Shown here: positions 16,215-25,416 of the stretch, in pieces
How the letters are laid out: each line of letters begins with the position of its first letter
How positions within the stretch are numbered: the stretch's first letter is position 1
DNA from: DASVTU01 sp036387415
Lineage (GTDB): Bacteria; Acidobacteriota; Blastocatellia; Pyrinomonadales; Pyrinomonadaceae
Direction: 5' to 3'
Assembly (NCBI GenBank): GCA_036387415.1
Contig: DASVTU010000019.1
Coordinates: forward strand, 62,001 to 126,000
Length of the DNA stretch: 64,000 bases
Notes under the pieces: model-generated
The model's input: the letters and a program-made list of their open reading frames with translations, nothing else
Database searches by the model: none
What the model was told of the DNA's origin: nothing
Translations under genes and position numbers: made by a program

Positions 16215-18629
16215 TTAACGCATGAATGGAATAATCTTGTAGGCGGCGTAAGCGAAATAGCCGATGACGGCGAGCGCGCCAATCAGAATCACTGCGGCGT
16301 AACTCCTGACGAAACCGGATTGCATGTATCGCGCCGCGGAACCGATTTGCGACACGCCCCGACCGATGCCGTTGACGATGCCGTCCACCACGCTCACATC
16401 GAAGAAACGCCACAATACTTCACGCGAACCAGTCTTGAGCGGGTTGATAATCGTCGCGTCGTAGGCTTCATCGACGTAGTATTTATTCTCAAGCAATCGC
16501 GGCATTTCAAGGAGCGGCCTGCGACGAAAGAGCGTCCAACCGATGCCGATGCCGACGAGCGCGATGGCGATGGAGATGCCGCTAAAGATTCTCTCAGCGC
16601 GCACTTCCGCCGGGTCGTGCGTGTGCTCCGACGCAGGGACGCCGCCCGCCACTCCCTCGCCGACCGCCTGCGGCGCGGCTCCTTCGGGATGCTCCGCCGC
16701 TGTCGAATGTGATTCGGGCGTGCCCGTCGCGCCATACGTCGTTTCGTTCGCACGCGACGTTGCTGCTGCGCCGTGCGACGCCGCGCCGCTTCCGTGTTCA
16801 GGCGCATGCGCGACCACAGGCTCAAGCGTGTGCTCGAAGTAGTTCGGAATCGCGCCGGCGCTCAACGCGTAAGGCACGCCGACCAACCCGCCTAGAGTCG
16901 AAAGCACCGCCAACACAATCAACGGAACAGTCATGACCCACGGCGACTCATGCGGAATGTGTGTGCCGTGATGTTGATGTGCATCGTGCGCGTCGTTATC
17001 TATATGCGCGTCGTCTGCGTGTGCGTCGTGATGTTGCGTCGTCGCGTTGCTTCCATGCGCCGCTGCGTCGGTGTATGTCGTGCTTGTTGATTCGCCCGCT
17101 TGGTGGCGCGGTCGGTCGCCTGCTGAATCTGCTTGCGCGGCGTGTGGCTTCGCGCCTTCGTCGTAGGCGTGTGCGTGCGCTTCGTCGGCCTGACCTCCCG
17201 CGGCGACTTCGAGAAAACGCTCTGTGCCGTGGAATGTCATGACCATCATGCGCGTCATGTAGATGGCGGTCAGCAGCGCGGTTATCGCGCCGACGCCCCA
17301 GAGGATTTTGCTCGCCGCGCCGGGAATGGCGATTGATTCGGTGCTCCAAGTCTTCCAGAGGATTTCGTCTTTGGAGAAGAACCCAGCGAAGATTGGGATG
17401 CCGGAAATGGCGAGCCAACCCGTGAACATCGTCCAATAGGTGACGGGCATATACTTCTTCAAGCCGCCCATGCGCCGCATGTCCTGTTCGTGGTGCATGC
17501 CGTGGATGACTGAGCCGGAGCCGAGGAAGAGAAGAGCTTTGAAGAAGGCGTGCGTCATGACGTGGAAGATGGCGGCGACGAATGCGCCGACGCCGCACGC
17601 GAGCATCATGTAGCCGAGTTGCGAGACGGTTGAATAAGCGAGCACCTTCTTGATGTCGTTTTGCGCGATGCCGATGGTGGCGGCGAAAATCGCGGTCGCC
17701 GCGCCGATAATCGCGACGATGAACATTGCCGTCGGCGCATGCGTGAAGATGGACGAGCATCGCACAATCATGTAGACGCCCGCCGTCACCATCGTCGCCG
17801 CATGAATCAGAGCGGAGACGGGCGTGGGGCCTGCCATCGCGTCGGGCAGCCATACGAAAAGCGGAATCTGCGCTGACTTGCCCGTCGCACCGATGAAAAG
17901 CAGCACAGCGGCGGACGTAATGCCGCCCGCGAAAATCGCTCCCCATGTAAACGGGTCAACGGGCATCGCGCCGATGAGTCTGAGCGCGCTCTCGACGCCG
18001 CCCGCCGCGCCGGAGACTGTCGCAGGCTTGTCGAAGAAACTGATGGTGCCCGTCAAAAAGAAGACGAGCATGATGCCGAGCACGACGCCCCAATCGCCGA
18101 CGCGGTTAGCGACGAAGGCTTTCTTAGCCGCGTCACCCGCCTCTTTGCGGTCGAAGTAGTAACCGATGAGCAGGTACGAACACAGCCCGACGCCTTCCCA
18201 CCCGACGAACATTAACAAGAGATTGTCCGCCAGAATGAGCGTCAGCATCATGAACATGAACAGGTTCAGATACGCGAAGAAACGATAAAAACCCTTGTCG
18301 CCGTGCATGTAGCCCATGGCGAAAATATGTATGAGCAGCCCGACAAACGTGATAAAGCAAGCATAAATGCCGCTCAGCCTATCCATCGCCAGACCGAAAT
18401 CGGCACGGAAGCCCCCGACCTCAATCCACGTCCAGAGGTGGTCGAGCGTGGGCGTCGAGGCATGAAGCGCGCCGTGTTCGCCGAATGCCGACATGAACGC
18501 AAACAGCGCCGACACCGCGACCGAACCGCACGCCACAAGGCCAATAACGGTTTCATTACGCAAACGTCTGCCGACGAACCAGTTAATGACTGCGCCGACG
18601 AGCGGCGCAAAAATGATGTAGCGAAGCAT
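16215..18629 (-). CDS. nuoL: NADH-quinone oxidoreductase subunit L with His/Ala-rich insertions
   Basis: The core is unmistakable NuoL (LLMFVGWEGVGLCSYLLIGYY, AHDRIGD-like ANRVGDWGV, WLPDAMAGPTPVSALIHAATM). It has the C-terminal amphipathic helix and final spans. At 804 residues it is well over the roughly 610-680 usual for the family. The excess lies in two low-complexity stretches after the core. The first is rich in His, Asp and Ala (encoded around 16940-17205; for example HHDAHADDAHIDNDAHDAHQ). The second is Ala/Gly/Glu/His-rich (around 16600-16840). A hydrophobic span separates them. They could bind metal ions; this is inference. Confidence 0.95.
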   Translation of the reverse strand: MLRYIIFAPLVGAVINWFVGRRLRNETVIGLVACGSVAVSALFAFMSAFGEHGALHASTPTLDHLWTWIEVGGFRADFGLAMDRLSGIYACFITFVGLLIHIFAMGYMHGDKGFYRFFAYLNLFMFMMLTLILADNLLLMFVGWEGVGLCSYLLIGYYFDRKEAGDAAKKAFVANRVGDWGVVLGIMLVFFLTGTISFFDKPATVSGAAGGVESALRLIGAMPVDPFTWGAIFAGGITSAAVLLFIGATGKSAQIPLFVWLPDAMAGPTPVSALIHAATMVTAGVYMIVRCSSIFTHAPTAMFIVAIIGAATAIFAATIGIAQNDIKKVLAYSTVSQLGYMMLACGVGAFVAAIFHVMTHAFFKALLFLGSGSVIHGMHHEQDMRRMGGLKKYMPVTYWTMFTGWLAISGIPIFAGFFSKDEILWKTWSTESIAIPGAASKILWGVGAITALLTAIYMTRMMVMTFHGTERFLEVAAGGQADEAHAHAYDEGAKPHAAQADSAGDRPRHQAGESTSTTYTDAAAHGSNATTQHHDAHADDAHIDNDAHDAHQHHGTHIPHESPWVMTVPLIVLAVLSTLGGLVGVPYALSAGAIPNYFEHTLEPVVAHAPEHGSGAASHGAAATSRANETTYGATGTPESHSTAAEHPEGAAPQAVGEGVAGGVPASEHTHDPAEVRAERIFSGISIAIALVGIGIGWTLFRRRPLLEMPRLLENKYYVDEAYDATIINPLKTGSREVLWRFFDVSVVDGIVNGIGRGVSQIGSAARYMQSGFVRSYAAVILIGALAVIGYFAYAAYKIIPFMR

Positions 18630-18639
18630 AGTGAATAAG

Positions 18640-18722
18640 AATTCAGGAGTCAGAATTCAGAATTCAGAAGAAACAGCATTTGCTTTTCATCCTGACTGCT
18701 GGCATCTGGCTTCTGGCTACTG
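18640..18722. repeat. Heptad-word hairpin, nuoL/nuoK junction
   Basis: The left arm (18640-18670) is a run of words such as TTCAGGA and GTCAGAA. The right arm (18688-18722), read as its reverse complement, is a run of GCCAGAA-like words. Pairing is imperfect, but both arms share the heptad pattern NYCAGNN. Confidence 0.7.
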
Positions 18723-18724
18723 TT

Positions 18725-19033
18725 TTAGAATTTCAAAATACTCGCGTCGTCAACGTCGAGGGATTCGCGATTGCGGAAGACGGTGATGATGATGCCGAGT
18801 CCGACCGCCGCTTCAGCCGCCGCCACCGTCATCACGATGAAGACGAATAGTTGCCCCGTCACATCGCGGAAGTAGCTTGAAAAGGCGACGAAAGTCAGGT
18901 TCACGGCGTTGAGCATCAACTCGATGCACATGAACATCGCGATGGCGTTGCGCTTGATGATGACGCCGACGACGCCAATCGTGAACAGCACCGCCGAGAG
19001 CGCCAAATACCACGACAGTGGAATAGTCGTCAT
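18725..19033 (-). CDS. nuoK: NADH-quinone oxidoreductase subunit K
   Basis: A 102-residue protein with three membrane spans and the family pattern IPLSWYLALSAVLFTIGVVG, FMCIELMLNAVNLTFVAFS (conserved Glu in span 2) and AAEAAVGLGIIITVFR (Glu in span 3). It is part of the proton-translocating membrane arm. Its ATG overlaps the nuoJ stop by 4 bp, indicating translational coupling. Confidence 0.97.
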   Translation of the reverse strand: MTTIPLSWYLALSAVLFTIGVVGVIIKRNAIAMFMCIELMLNAVNLTFVAFSSYFRDVTGQLFVFIVMTVAAAEAAVGLGIIITVFRNRESLDVDDASILKF

Positions 19034-19737
19034 CCGTCTTGCTCCTTATCTGGCGCGGGCGCAGCCGCTTCGCCGCGTTCAATTTGCATCTGTGCCATCG
19101 CCTGTCCGGTCGCTTCCGTGTTTCCGGGTTGAATGATTTGTCGCGCATCGACGGGACGCAGATTGCCGCCGCCAGTGGATTGATTGTCCGCCGCCATTTG
19201 TGCCAGAGCACTTGCCGAGCGGGGTACGAGTCCGACGCGTCGCGCCAGCGACATCGCGCCCACAATCGCCATCAAAATCAGCACCGACGTGATTTCAAAC
19301 GGCAAGAGGTATTCGGTAAAAAGTCCTGTGCCGATTGAGGCGGTGAGTCCTGCCGTCGGCGCCTCGGACGATAGTTGCACCGAACGCGGCGTGTTGACAA
19401 AGAAAAGGACGAAAGCCGCTTCCGCGAAGAGAATCGCGCCGAGCGCAATCGCCGCCGAAATAAAACGCCAGTTCAGAGGTCGGTGCTCCTCCTCCTCGAC
19501 GTTCAAAAGCATGATGACGAAGATGACGAGCACCATAATCGCGCCCGCGTAGACGATGACCTGTACGGCGGCGATAAAAGGTGCGGCCAGCAAAATGTAC
19601 AAACCCGCCAGCGCGACAAAGACGCCGATGAGCGAAATCGCGCAGTAGAGCGGATTGCGCTGCGCCACCAGCGAAACCGCACAGCCGAGTGCGAGTCCGG
19701 CAAAGAGAATAAAGAGAAGTGCCGTCGGTTCAAACAT
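19030..19737 (-). CDS. nuoJ: NADH-quinone oxidoreductase subunit J
   Basis: A 235-residue membrane subunit with five spans: LFILFAGLALGCAVSLVA, NPLYCAISLIGVFVALAGLY, FIAAVQVIVYAGAIMVLVIF and two more. The final 55 residues are a hydrophilic, Gln/Pro-rich tail longer than in typical NuoJ. It ends in a 4-bp overlap with nuoK. In most bacteria nuoI precedes nuoJ; here only a hairpin repeat separates it from nuoH. Confidence 0.95.
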   Translation of the reverse strand: MFEPTALLFILFAGLALGCAVSLVAQRNPLYCAISLIGVFVALAGLYILLAAPFIAAVQVIVYAGAIMVLVIFVIMLLNVEEEEHRPLNWRFISAAIALGAILFAEAAFVLFFVNTPRSVQLSSEAPTAGLTASIGTGLFTEYLLPFEITSVLILMAIVGAMSLARRVGLVPRSASALAQMAADNQSTGGGNLRPVDARQIIQPGNTEATGQAMAQMQIERGEAAAPAPDKEQDG

Positions 19738-19745
19738 GTCTTAAA

Positions 19746-19821
19746 AGTAAATGGTGAATAGTGAATGGTAAATGGTAAGAGCAAGTCTTAGCTGTTCATC
19801 ACAAACCATTTACTATTTACC
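19746..19821. repeat. Heptad-word hairpin, nuoJ/nuoH junction
   Basis: Five exact 7-nt words fill 19746-19780 (such as AGTAAAT and GGTGAAT). The right arm 19806-19821 is CCATTTACTATTTACC, their reverse complement. It sits where nuoI would normally be. Confidence 0.85.
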
Positions 19822-19833
19822 CCTGCTTGCCTA

Positions 19834-20862
19834 TCACGACAGGAAGAAGATGACCGTCGCCGTCAGGATGATATTTAGAATGGCGACGGGCAGCAAAAAC
19901 TTCCAGCCGAAGTTCATCAATTGGTCGAAACGGAAGCGCGGCAGCGTCCCGCGCAACCAGATATACAGAAACAGAAAGAAGACGATTTTGCCGAAAAAGT
20001 AGAAGACGCCGAGGACGGGAAACTGCGCGACGCCGGGGCCGTTCCAGCCGCCGAGAAAAAGCGTCGTCGCCAGCATCGACACCGTGAACATGTTGACGTA
20101 CTCGGCCATGAAAAAGAGCGCAAACTTCATCGCGCTATATTCCGTGTGGAATCCGGCGACGAGTTCCGTCTCCGCTTCCGGCAAGTCGAAGGGCACGCGG
20201 TTCGTCTCCGCGATGGCTGAAATTAGATAGATGATGAAGCCGAGCGGTTGATAAATAATGTTCCAGTTTAGCCCGAACCACCCCGACTGCTGCTCCACGA
20301 TGTTGTATAAATCGAGCGTGCCCGACATCATCACCACGCCGACCAACGACAACCCCAGAGACAACTCGTAAGAAATCATCTGCGCCGCCGCGCGTAACCC
20401 GCCCATCAAACTATACTTGTTATTCGACGACCAACCCGCCAAAGCGATGCCATAGACGCCGACCGATGTGATGCCGAGCACATAGAGCAGCGCGATGTCC
20501 ATGCGCGCGACGACGAGCGAGACGGGGCCAAAGAACGGCAAGTTAATCGTGGGGCCGAAGGGATAGACGATGAGCGTCATGAGCGCGGCAACGATGGCGA
20601 TAATCGGCGCAAGTACGTAGACGAATTTCGTCGATTTGTCGGGGACAATCTCCTCTTTGAGAATGAACTTGAGGAGGTCTGCGAAGGGTTGCAGCAGCCC
20701 CGCCGGGCCGACACGGTTTGGCCCGACGCGTCCCTGAATAAAAGCCAGAATCCGCCGCTCCGCCAGCACCGTATATGCCACCACCACCAACACCACGATG
20801 AACGCGATGTTGATGCCGAGCATCTTCAATCCCACCTGAACGAATGTGCTATTCCAATCCAT
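19834..20862 (-). CDS. nuoH: NADH-quinone oxidoreductase subunit H
   Basis: A 342-residue membrane subunit with eight or so spans that forms the quinone-binding junction with the hydrophilic arm. Family signatures are GRVGPNRVGPAGLLQPFADL near the N-terminus, the loop IAETNRVPFDLPEAETELV with its conserved acidic residues, and GFHTEYSAMKFALFFMAEY. It lies between hairpin repeats on both sides within the nuo cluster. Confidence 0.97.
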   Translation of the reverse strand: MDWNSTFVQVGLKMLGINIAFIVVLVVVAYTVLAERRILAFIQGRVGPNRVGPAGLLQPFADLLKFILKEEIVPDKSTKFVYVLAPIIAIVAALMTLIVYPFGPTINLPFFGPVSLVVARMDIALLYVLGITSVGVYGIALAGWSSNNKYSLMGGLRAAAQMISYELSLGLSLVGVVMMSGTLDLYNIVEQQSGWFGLNWNIIYQPLGFIIYLISAIAETNRVPFDLPEAETELVAGFHTEYSAMKFALFFMAEYVNMFTVSMLATTLFLGGWNGPGVAQFPVLGVFYFFGKIVFFLFLYIWLRGTLPRFRFDQLMNFGWKFLLPVAILNIILTATVIFFLS

Positions 20863-20870
20863 AACATTTA

Positions 20871-20962
20871 AGAGATGAGGGACGAGGACGCAGGGACGAA
20901 AGACGACTGATGAAAGTTTTGTTTTTACTTTTCATCCCTCATCCCTCTGCCCTCATCCCTTG
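20871..20962. repeat. Heptad-word hairpin, nuoH/nuoG junction
   Basis: The left arm (20871-20916) uses words like GGGACGA. The right arm (20929-20962), read in reverse complement, repeats GGGATGA. Arms pair imperfectly around a T-rich loop. Confidence 0.75.
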
Positions 20963-20964
20963 AC

Positions 20965-23277
20965 TTAGTCTCCTGCCGACGCCGCCTCGCGTCGGAGGTT
21001 GGTGTCAATCGTAATCTGGTAGAGCGGTGAAACGAGCACGTCAGGCGGTTCCGGGTTGCCTGCGGCGAGCAGATGAAACTGCGGAACTTTGCCGGTCAGC
21101 GTCCCTGGTTTGAAAAGCTCATGGCCGACGGGAGGTGTGCCCGACAGTTTCTCCGCCGTCTCTCCTAACGCTTCGACGCTGCGACTCAAGGCTTCGAGTT
21201 CGTCCTTCACATCGCGTTGCCCGACGATGGCGTACTTGGCCTGCACAGGCGCCATCTCGTCCTTCAAGAGCGGATAACGCAGGCCGCCGTATGCCGCCAC
21301 GTTCGACGCGAGTTCGCGAAACACATTCTTCACGTCCATCTGATAATTGAACGGGACGCCGAGTGCATCGGCCAGCAGCGACGTGATGACCCAATCGGGT
21401 TTCGCCTGATGCACGGGCGGAATCGACTGTCGCACGCGTTGCACCAGACCGTTGTTATTCGTATATGTCCCGTCCACCTCGGCAAACGAAGCGGCGGGCA
21501 GAACCACGTCGGCCTGCTCGGTCGTCTCGGTCGGGAAGAGTTCTTGGACGACGAGAAAGTCGAGTCGGGCGAGCGCGTCTTGTCGTCCACTGAGCTGTTC
21601 GGGAAGGAAACTGCCCGCGACGTAGAGCGCACGAATCTCCGTGCCCGCCGCTTCGAGCAGACGCGCGGGCGGCAGTTCGCCGCTCTGCGAGTTGCCCATC
21701 AGACCGATGTCGTGCGTGCCGATGCTGTTGTTGAAAAGCGGAAGCGGGTGGAATAGGAAACGCCGCCCCTCACGCTCGCCAAACGAGAAGGGAAGTTGTG
21801 TCAGTGTGACCTGCGCGCTCGCGCCGAGTTCGCCGCCGAACATCACAACCACGTCGCCCGTCGTCTCGTTGACGGCGCGGCGCACATCTTCAATAACGCT
21901 CGCTTCGACGCCGAGTTTGCGTGCCGCTAGTTCGTCGTTCTGTCCACCGCCGGACGCAAGCGCAAACACTGCTGCATCCTCTGCGCCGGGGCGTATATGG
22001 ACGAAGTGTGTCGCTTGCTGTTTGAGTCGAATCGGAACGCTGTTGATGATGAGGAGACGCGCGCCGCCGTTTCTCACCGCCTGACGAATCCAGCGACCCG
22101 TCAGAGGTTGCAACTCTTCAGGTTCGCCGCCAATGAGCAGGATGGTTTTGGCATGTCGAATGTCTTTGCTCGTCGCAAGCGGCGCGCTCAGGTTTTCAAA
22201 GAAGGGCATGAGCGAGAAGGCGTCGGTCGCCGTATAGCTGTTGGTACCGATGGCTTCTTTAGCAAACTTCAGGAGCGCATAGTTCGCTTCATTCGTCAGT
22301 CGCGGACTACCGACGACGCCGATTGATTCCGCGCCGTGTGTCTGTTTGATTTCCGCGAGACGCGATGCAGTGAAACGAATCGCCTCGTCCCACGTCGCGG
22401 GGATGAGCCTGCCGCCCTTCTTGTAGCGAACCAGAGGCGTGCGGAGGCGTTCTTCGTGATTGACGAAGGGATGCGCGAAGCGCCCCTTGATGCAGAGGAA
22501 TTCGCCGTTGTGTCCGTTGACGTAGCGGTCGCGCGCGACGGAACGCATGACTTCGCCACCACGTGAGCCGAGATTGAGTTGGCATCCGTCAGAACAGAAC
22601 GTGCAGGTTGATGTCGTGCGCGCGAGTTCCCACGGTCGCGTCTGGTGGCGGTAGGTGGCATCGAGAAGCGTACCCGTCGGGCAGACTTCGATGCAGTTGC
22701 CGCATTGCGAGCAGTTGAGCCAGCCGCCGTAGGTGCCGATGACTGTGTTCGCGCCGCGCCCACCCGCTTCGATGGCATCCTCGCCCATCCATTCGTCGCA
22801 GACGCGCGTGCAGCGTTTGCACAGAATGCAACGTTGCGGGTCGTTGGCGACGATGGGCGAAAGAAATTTTTCGGGATAGTAGTTCTTGCGTTCGGTAAAA
22901 CGTTCTTCCAGACCGCCCCAATCGAAAACCATCTCTTGCAACTCGCATTCGCCGCCACGGTCACACACGGGACAATCCAAAGGATGGTTCGCCAGCAGGA
23001 ATTCGACCATGCCGCGTTGCGCTTTCTCAATCTCCTCGCTCTCGGTTGTGACGACCATGCCGTCCGTGCAAGTAATGGTGCACGAAGTCTGCAACTTCGG
23101 CATCTTCTCGATACGCACAAGGCACATCCGGCACGACGCCTGAAGCGCAAGGTCGGCGTAGTAACAGAAGGACGGAATGGCGAAACCCTTTTCGCGGCAC
23201 ACGTCGATGAGCCGCGCGCCCTTCTCGACCCCGAACTCCTGCCCGTTGATGGTGACTTTGATTTGCTCTGCTGGCAT
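20965..23277 (-). CDS. nuoG: NADH-quinone oxidoreductase subunit G
   Basis: A 770-residue iron-sulfur subunit. The N-terminal 2Fe-2S ferredoxin domain has FCYYADLALQASCRMC. Then come the His-Cys3 cluster (HPLDCPVCDRGGECELQ), two four-Cys 4Fe-4S sites (CILCKRCTRVC and CSQCGNCIEVCP) and CTFCSDGCQLN ahead of the molybdopterin-oxidoreductase-like domain. It passes electrons from NuoF towards NuoI/NuoB. The acceptor subunit NuoI is not in the cluster. Confidence 0.96.
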   Translation of the reverse strand: MPAEQIKVTINGQEFGVEKGARLIDVCREKGFAIPSFCYYADLALQASCRMCLVRIEKMPKLQTSCTITCTDGMVVTTESEEIEKAQRGMVEFLLANHPLDCPVCDRGGECELQEMVFDWGGLEERFTERKNYYPEKFLSPIVANDPQRCILCKRCTRVCDEWMGEDAIEAGGRGANTVIGTYGGWLNCSQCGNCIEVCPTGTLLDATYRHQTRPWELARTTSTCTFCSDGCQLNLGSRGGEVMRSVARDRYVNGHNGEFLCIKGRFAHPFVNHEERLRTPLVRYKKGGRLIPATWDEAIRFTASRLAEIKQTHGAESIGVVGSPRLTNEANYALLKFAKEAIGTNSYTATDAFSLMPFFENLSAPLATSKDIRHAKTILLIGGEPEELQPLTGRWIRQAVRNGGARLLIINSVPIRLKQQATHFVHIRPGAEDAAVFALASGGGQNDELAARKLGVEASVIEDVRRAVNETTGDVVVMFGGELGASAQVTLTQLPFSFGEREGRRFLFHPLPLFNNSIGTHDIGLMGNSQSGELPPARLLEAAGTEIRALYVAGSFLPEQLSGRQDALARLDFLVVQELFPTETTEQADVVLPAASFAEVDGTYTNNNGLVQRVRQSIPPVHQAKPDWVITSLLADALGVPFNYQMDVKNVFRELASNVAAYGGLRYPLLKDEMAPVQAKYAIVGQRDVKDELEALSRSVEALGETAEKLSGTPPVGHELFKPGTLTGKVPQFHLLAAGNPEPPDVLVSPLYQITIDTNLRREAASAGD

Positions 23278-23293
23278 CTTAAACCTTTAGAAA

Positions 23294-23366
23294 CGGTCAA
23301 TGGTCAATAGAAACTTCGCATAACGATTGGTTCTATCTGTTCACCATTGACCATTTACGATTTACT
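23294..23366. repeat. Heptad-word hairpin, nuoG/nuoF junction
   Basis: The left arm has two GGTCAAT words (23295-23308). The right arm (23336-23366), in reverse complement, reads GTAAATC, GTAAATG, GTCAATG-type words. Confidence 0.75.
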
Positions 23367-23369
23367 TTC

Positions 23370-24692
23370 TTATCTCGTCGGCAATCCTTCTATCGGGTTG
23401 CCGTGGCCGTTGGTTTTGGGCGTCAAATGCTTTCTGAAATCTTCGGGAAACTTTTTGATGGCCGACTGAATCGGCCACGAAGCGGCGTCGCCGAGCGGGC
23501 AGAATGATTTGCCTTCAATGTTGTCGCATAAATCGAGAAGCAGTTGAGCGTCGTCGGGAGTGCCTTCGCCGCGTGCGATGCGTTTGAAGATTTTGACGAG
23601 CCAGTCCGTGCCTTCGCGGCAGGGCGTACACCAGCCGCAGGATTCGTGTTTGTAGAACTCTGTGAGGTTCTTGGTCGATTCAAAGATGTCCACGGTTTCG
23701 TCCATGACGATGAAGCCACCGGAGCCGACCATCGAACCCGCCGCCACCAATCCTTCATAATCCATCAGCACTTTTTTGCCGATGATGTCGGACGCGGGCA
23801 TGATGTAGACGCTCGAACCACCGGGAATCACCGCCTTCAACTTCCGCCCGCCGCGCATCCCCTCGCAGTCTTCCATGATGAAGCGTTCCATGTCGGCGTA
23901 GCCCATCGGCAGTTCGTAGACGCCCGGACGATTGACGTGCCCCGACACAGACCAGACTTTCGTGCCGCCGCTCTTTTCCGTGCCGAGTTTCTGCCATGCC
24001 TCGCCGCCCATCTTGATGATGTCGGGCACGGCGGTTAGCGTCTCGACGTTGTTGACGACGGTCGGGCAGCCGTAGAGACCCGCGACGGCAGGAAAGGGCG
24101 GCTTCATGCGCGGGTGTCCGCGCAAGCCTTCGAGCGAATTCAGCAGCGCCGTCTCCTCGCCGCAGATGTACGCGCCCGCACCCGAATGCGTGTAGACCTC
24201 GCACGCGAAATCGGTGCCAAGAATTTTATCTCCGACCAGACCCGCCGCACGCGCCTCCGCGATGGCCTTGTCCATAATTTCGATGAGATAACGATACTCG
24301 CCGCGCGTATAGATGTAGCAGGTCTTCGAGCCGAGCGCGTAAGCGGCAATCAGCATGCCTTCAATCAGCATGTGCGGGTCGCGCTCCATCAAGTAACGGT
24401 CTTTGAAAGTGCCCGGCTCGGATTCGTCCGCATTGCAGACGACGTACTTAGGCTTCGGCGAATCCTTCGGCACGAAACTCCACTTCATGCCCGTCGGAAA
24501 ACCCGCACCGCCGCGACCACGTAGAGCGGATTTTTTAACCTCCGCAATCACGTCGTCCGGCGACATCCCCGTCAACACTTTGTTCAATGCTTCATAGCCG
24601 CCGTGCTTGCGATACACGTCGATACTCGCGGAATCCTCCAGCCCGACGCGCGCCAGTTGTAAGGGTTCGCAACCGATTGCTCCGATAAACAT
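23370..24692 (-). CDS. nuoF: NADH-quinone oxidoreductase subunit F
   Basis: The ATG at 24690-24692 (MFIGAIGCEP) is chosen over an upstream TTG at 24710. The 440-residue protein binds NADH and FMN: the glycine-rich loop is LRGRGGAGFPTGMKW and the FMN/NADH region includes CNADESEPGTFKDR and YICGEETALLNSLEG. The N3 4Fe-4S cluster ligands are in ESCGWCTPCREG plus a later Cys in GKSFCPLGD. It is the entry point of electrons into complex I. It lies 57 bp downstream of nuoE. Confidence 0.97.
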   Translation of the reverse strand: MFIGAIGCEPLQLARVGLEDSASIDVYRKHGGYEALNKVLTGMSPDDVIAEVKKSALRGRGGAGFPTGMKWSFVPKDSPKPKYVVCNADESEPGTFKDRYLMERDPHMLIEGMLIAAYALGSKTCYIYTRGEYRYLIEIMDKAIAEARAAGLVGDKILGTDFACEVYTHSGAGAYICGEETALLNSLEGLRGHPRMKPPFPAVAGLYGCPTVVNNVETLTAVPDIIKMGGEAWQKLGTEKSGGTKVWSVSGHVNRPGVYELPMGYADMERFIMEDCEGMRGGRKLKAVIPGGSSVYIMPASDIIGKKVLMDYEGLVAAGSMVGSGGFIVMDETVDIFESTKNLTEFYKHESCGWCTPCREGTDWLVKIFKRIARGEGTPDDAQLLLDLCDNIEGKSFCPLGDAASWPIQSAIKKFPEDFRKHLTPKTNGHGNPIEGLPTR

Positions 24693-24754
24693 AGTTTCGT
24701 TAATCGTCAAAGATAAAGCATGAATCGCACGACGCCGCGCGGCGACTCGACGTG

Positions 24755-25312
24755 TTAGCGCACGCCGTTCGTTATCTGCCCGTTGCGGCAGCTTTCGATA
24801 ATCTCGTCACACTTCGCCGTAGTTAGATTCTCGTAGTAATCAAAACCGATTTGCATCATCGGCGCGGTGCCGCAAGAGCCGAGACATTCGACTTCGGAGA
24901 TGGTAAACATGCCGTCGGCGGTCGTCTCGCCGGGCTTGATGCCGAGTCGTTCGGCGCAGTGGTGTGTGATTTCGCCCGCGCCTAAAATTTTGCACGACAG
25001 CGTACGGCAGACCTGTAGATGATACTTGCCAATAGGCCTCGTATTAATCATCGAATAGAAGGTCGCCACTTCCCAGATGTCAGTGATGCGGACGCCGAGA
25101 CGGTCTGCCAGATAAGCGACGCCCGGCGGGTCGAGATAACCTCGCTCGCGCTGCACTATAAACATTAGCGGCAGTATCGCCGAACGCTTCAACGGATACT
25201 TCGCCAGATGCCTCTCAACTTCCGCCTCTACCTCCGGCGAAAACACGGCCATCTCTTCAGGAACCTTCGCTTCCTGCGGCAACGGATTGTTTGGCGTAAA
25301 CTGCTGACTCAT
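24755..25312 (-). CDS. nuoE: NADH-quinone oxidoreductase subunit E
   Basis: The open frame extends to 25831, but the upstream part is antisense to nuoD. The ATG at 25310-25312 (MSQQFTPNNP) gives the usual roughly 185 residues. It is a thioredoxin-like 2Fe-2S protein with ligands in CRTLSCKILGA and ECLGSCGTAPMM (C-x4-C then C-x3-C). It partners NuoF in NADH oxidation. Confidence 0.96.
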   Translation of the reverse strand: MSQQFTPNNPLPQEAKVPEEMAVFSPEVEAEVERHLAKYPLKRSAILPLMFIVQRERGYLDPPGVAYLADRLGVRITDIWEVATFYSMINTRPIGKYHLQVCRTLSCKILGAGEITHHCAERLGIKPGETTADGMFTISEVECLGSCGTAPMMQIGFDYYENLTTAKCDEIIESCRNGQITNGVR

Positions 25313-25316
25313 ACGA

Positions 25317-25412
25317 TTTCGGATTTCGGAATGCGGATTTGAAAATCGAGTTTGAGAAATGATTGCGCGGTAGTTTTTATCAATCCGCAATCCGAAATCC
25401 GCATTCCGCAAT
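25317..25412. repeat. Heptad-word hairpin, nuoE/nuoD junction
   Basis: Left arm 25317-25344 is four heptads (two TTTCGGA, then ATGCGGA and TTTGAAA). Right arm 25381-25412 is the reverse complement of the same vocabulary with TTGCGGA added. It shares this vocabulary with the nuoD/nuoC element and the one at 46033. Confidence 0.85.
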
Positions 25413-25416
25413 TGTG

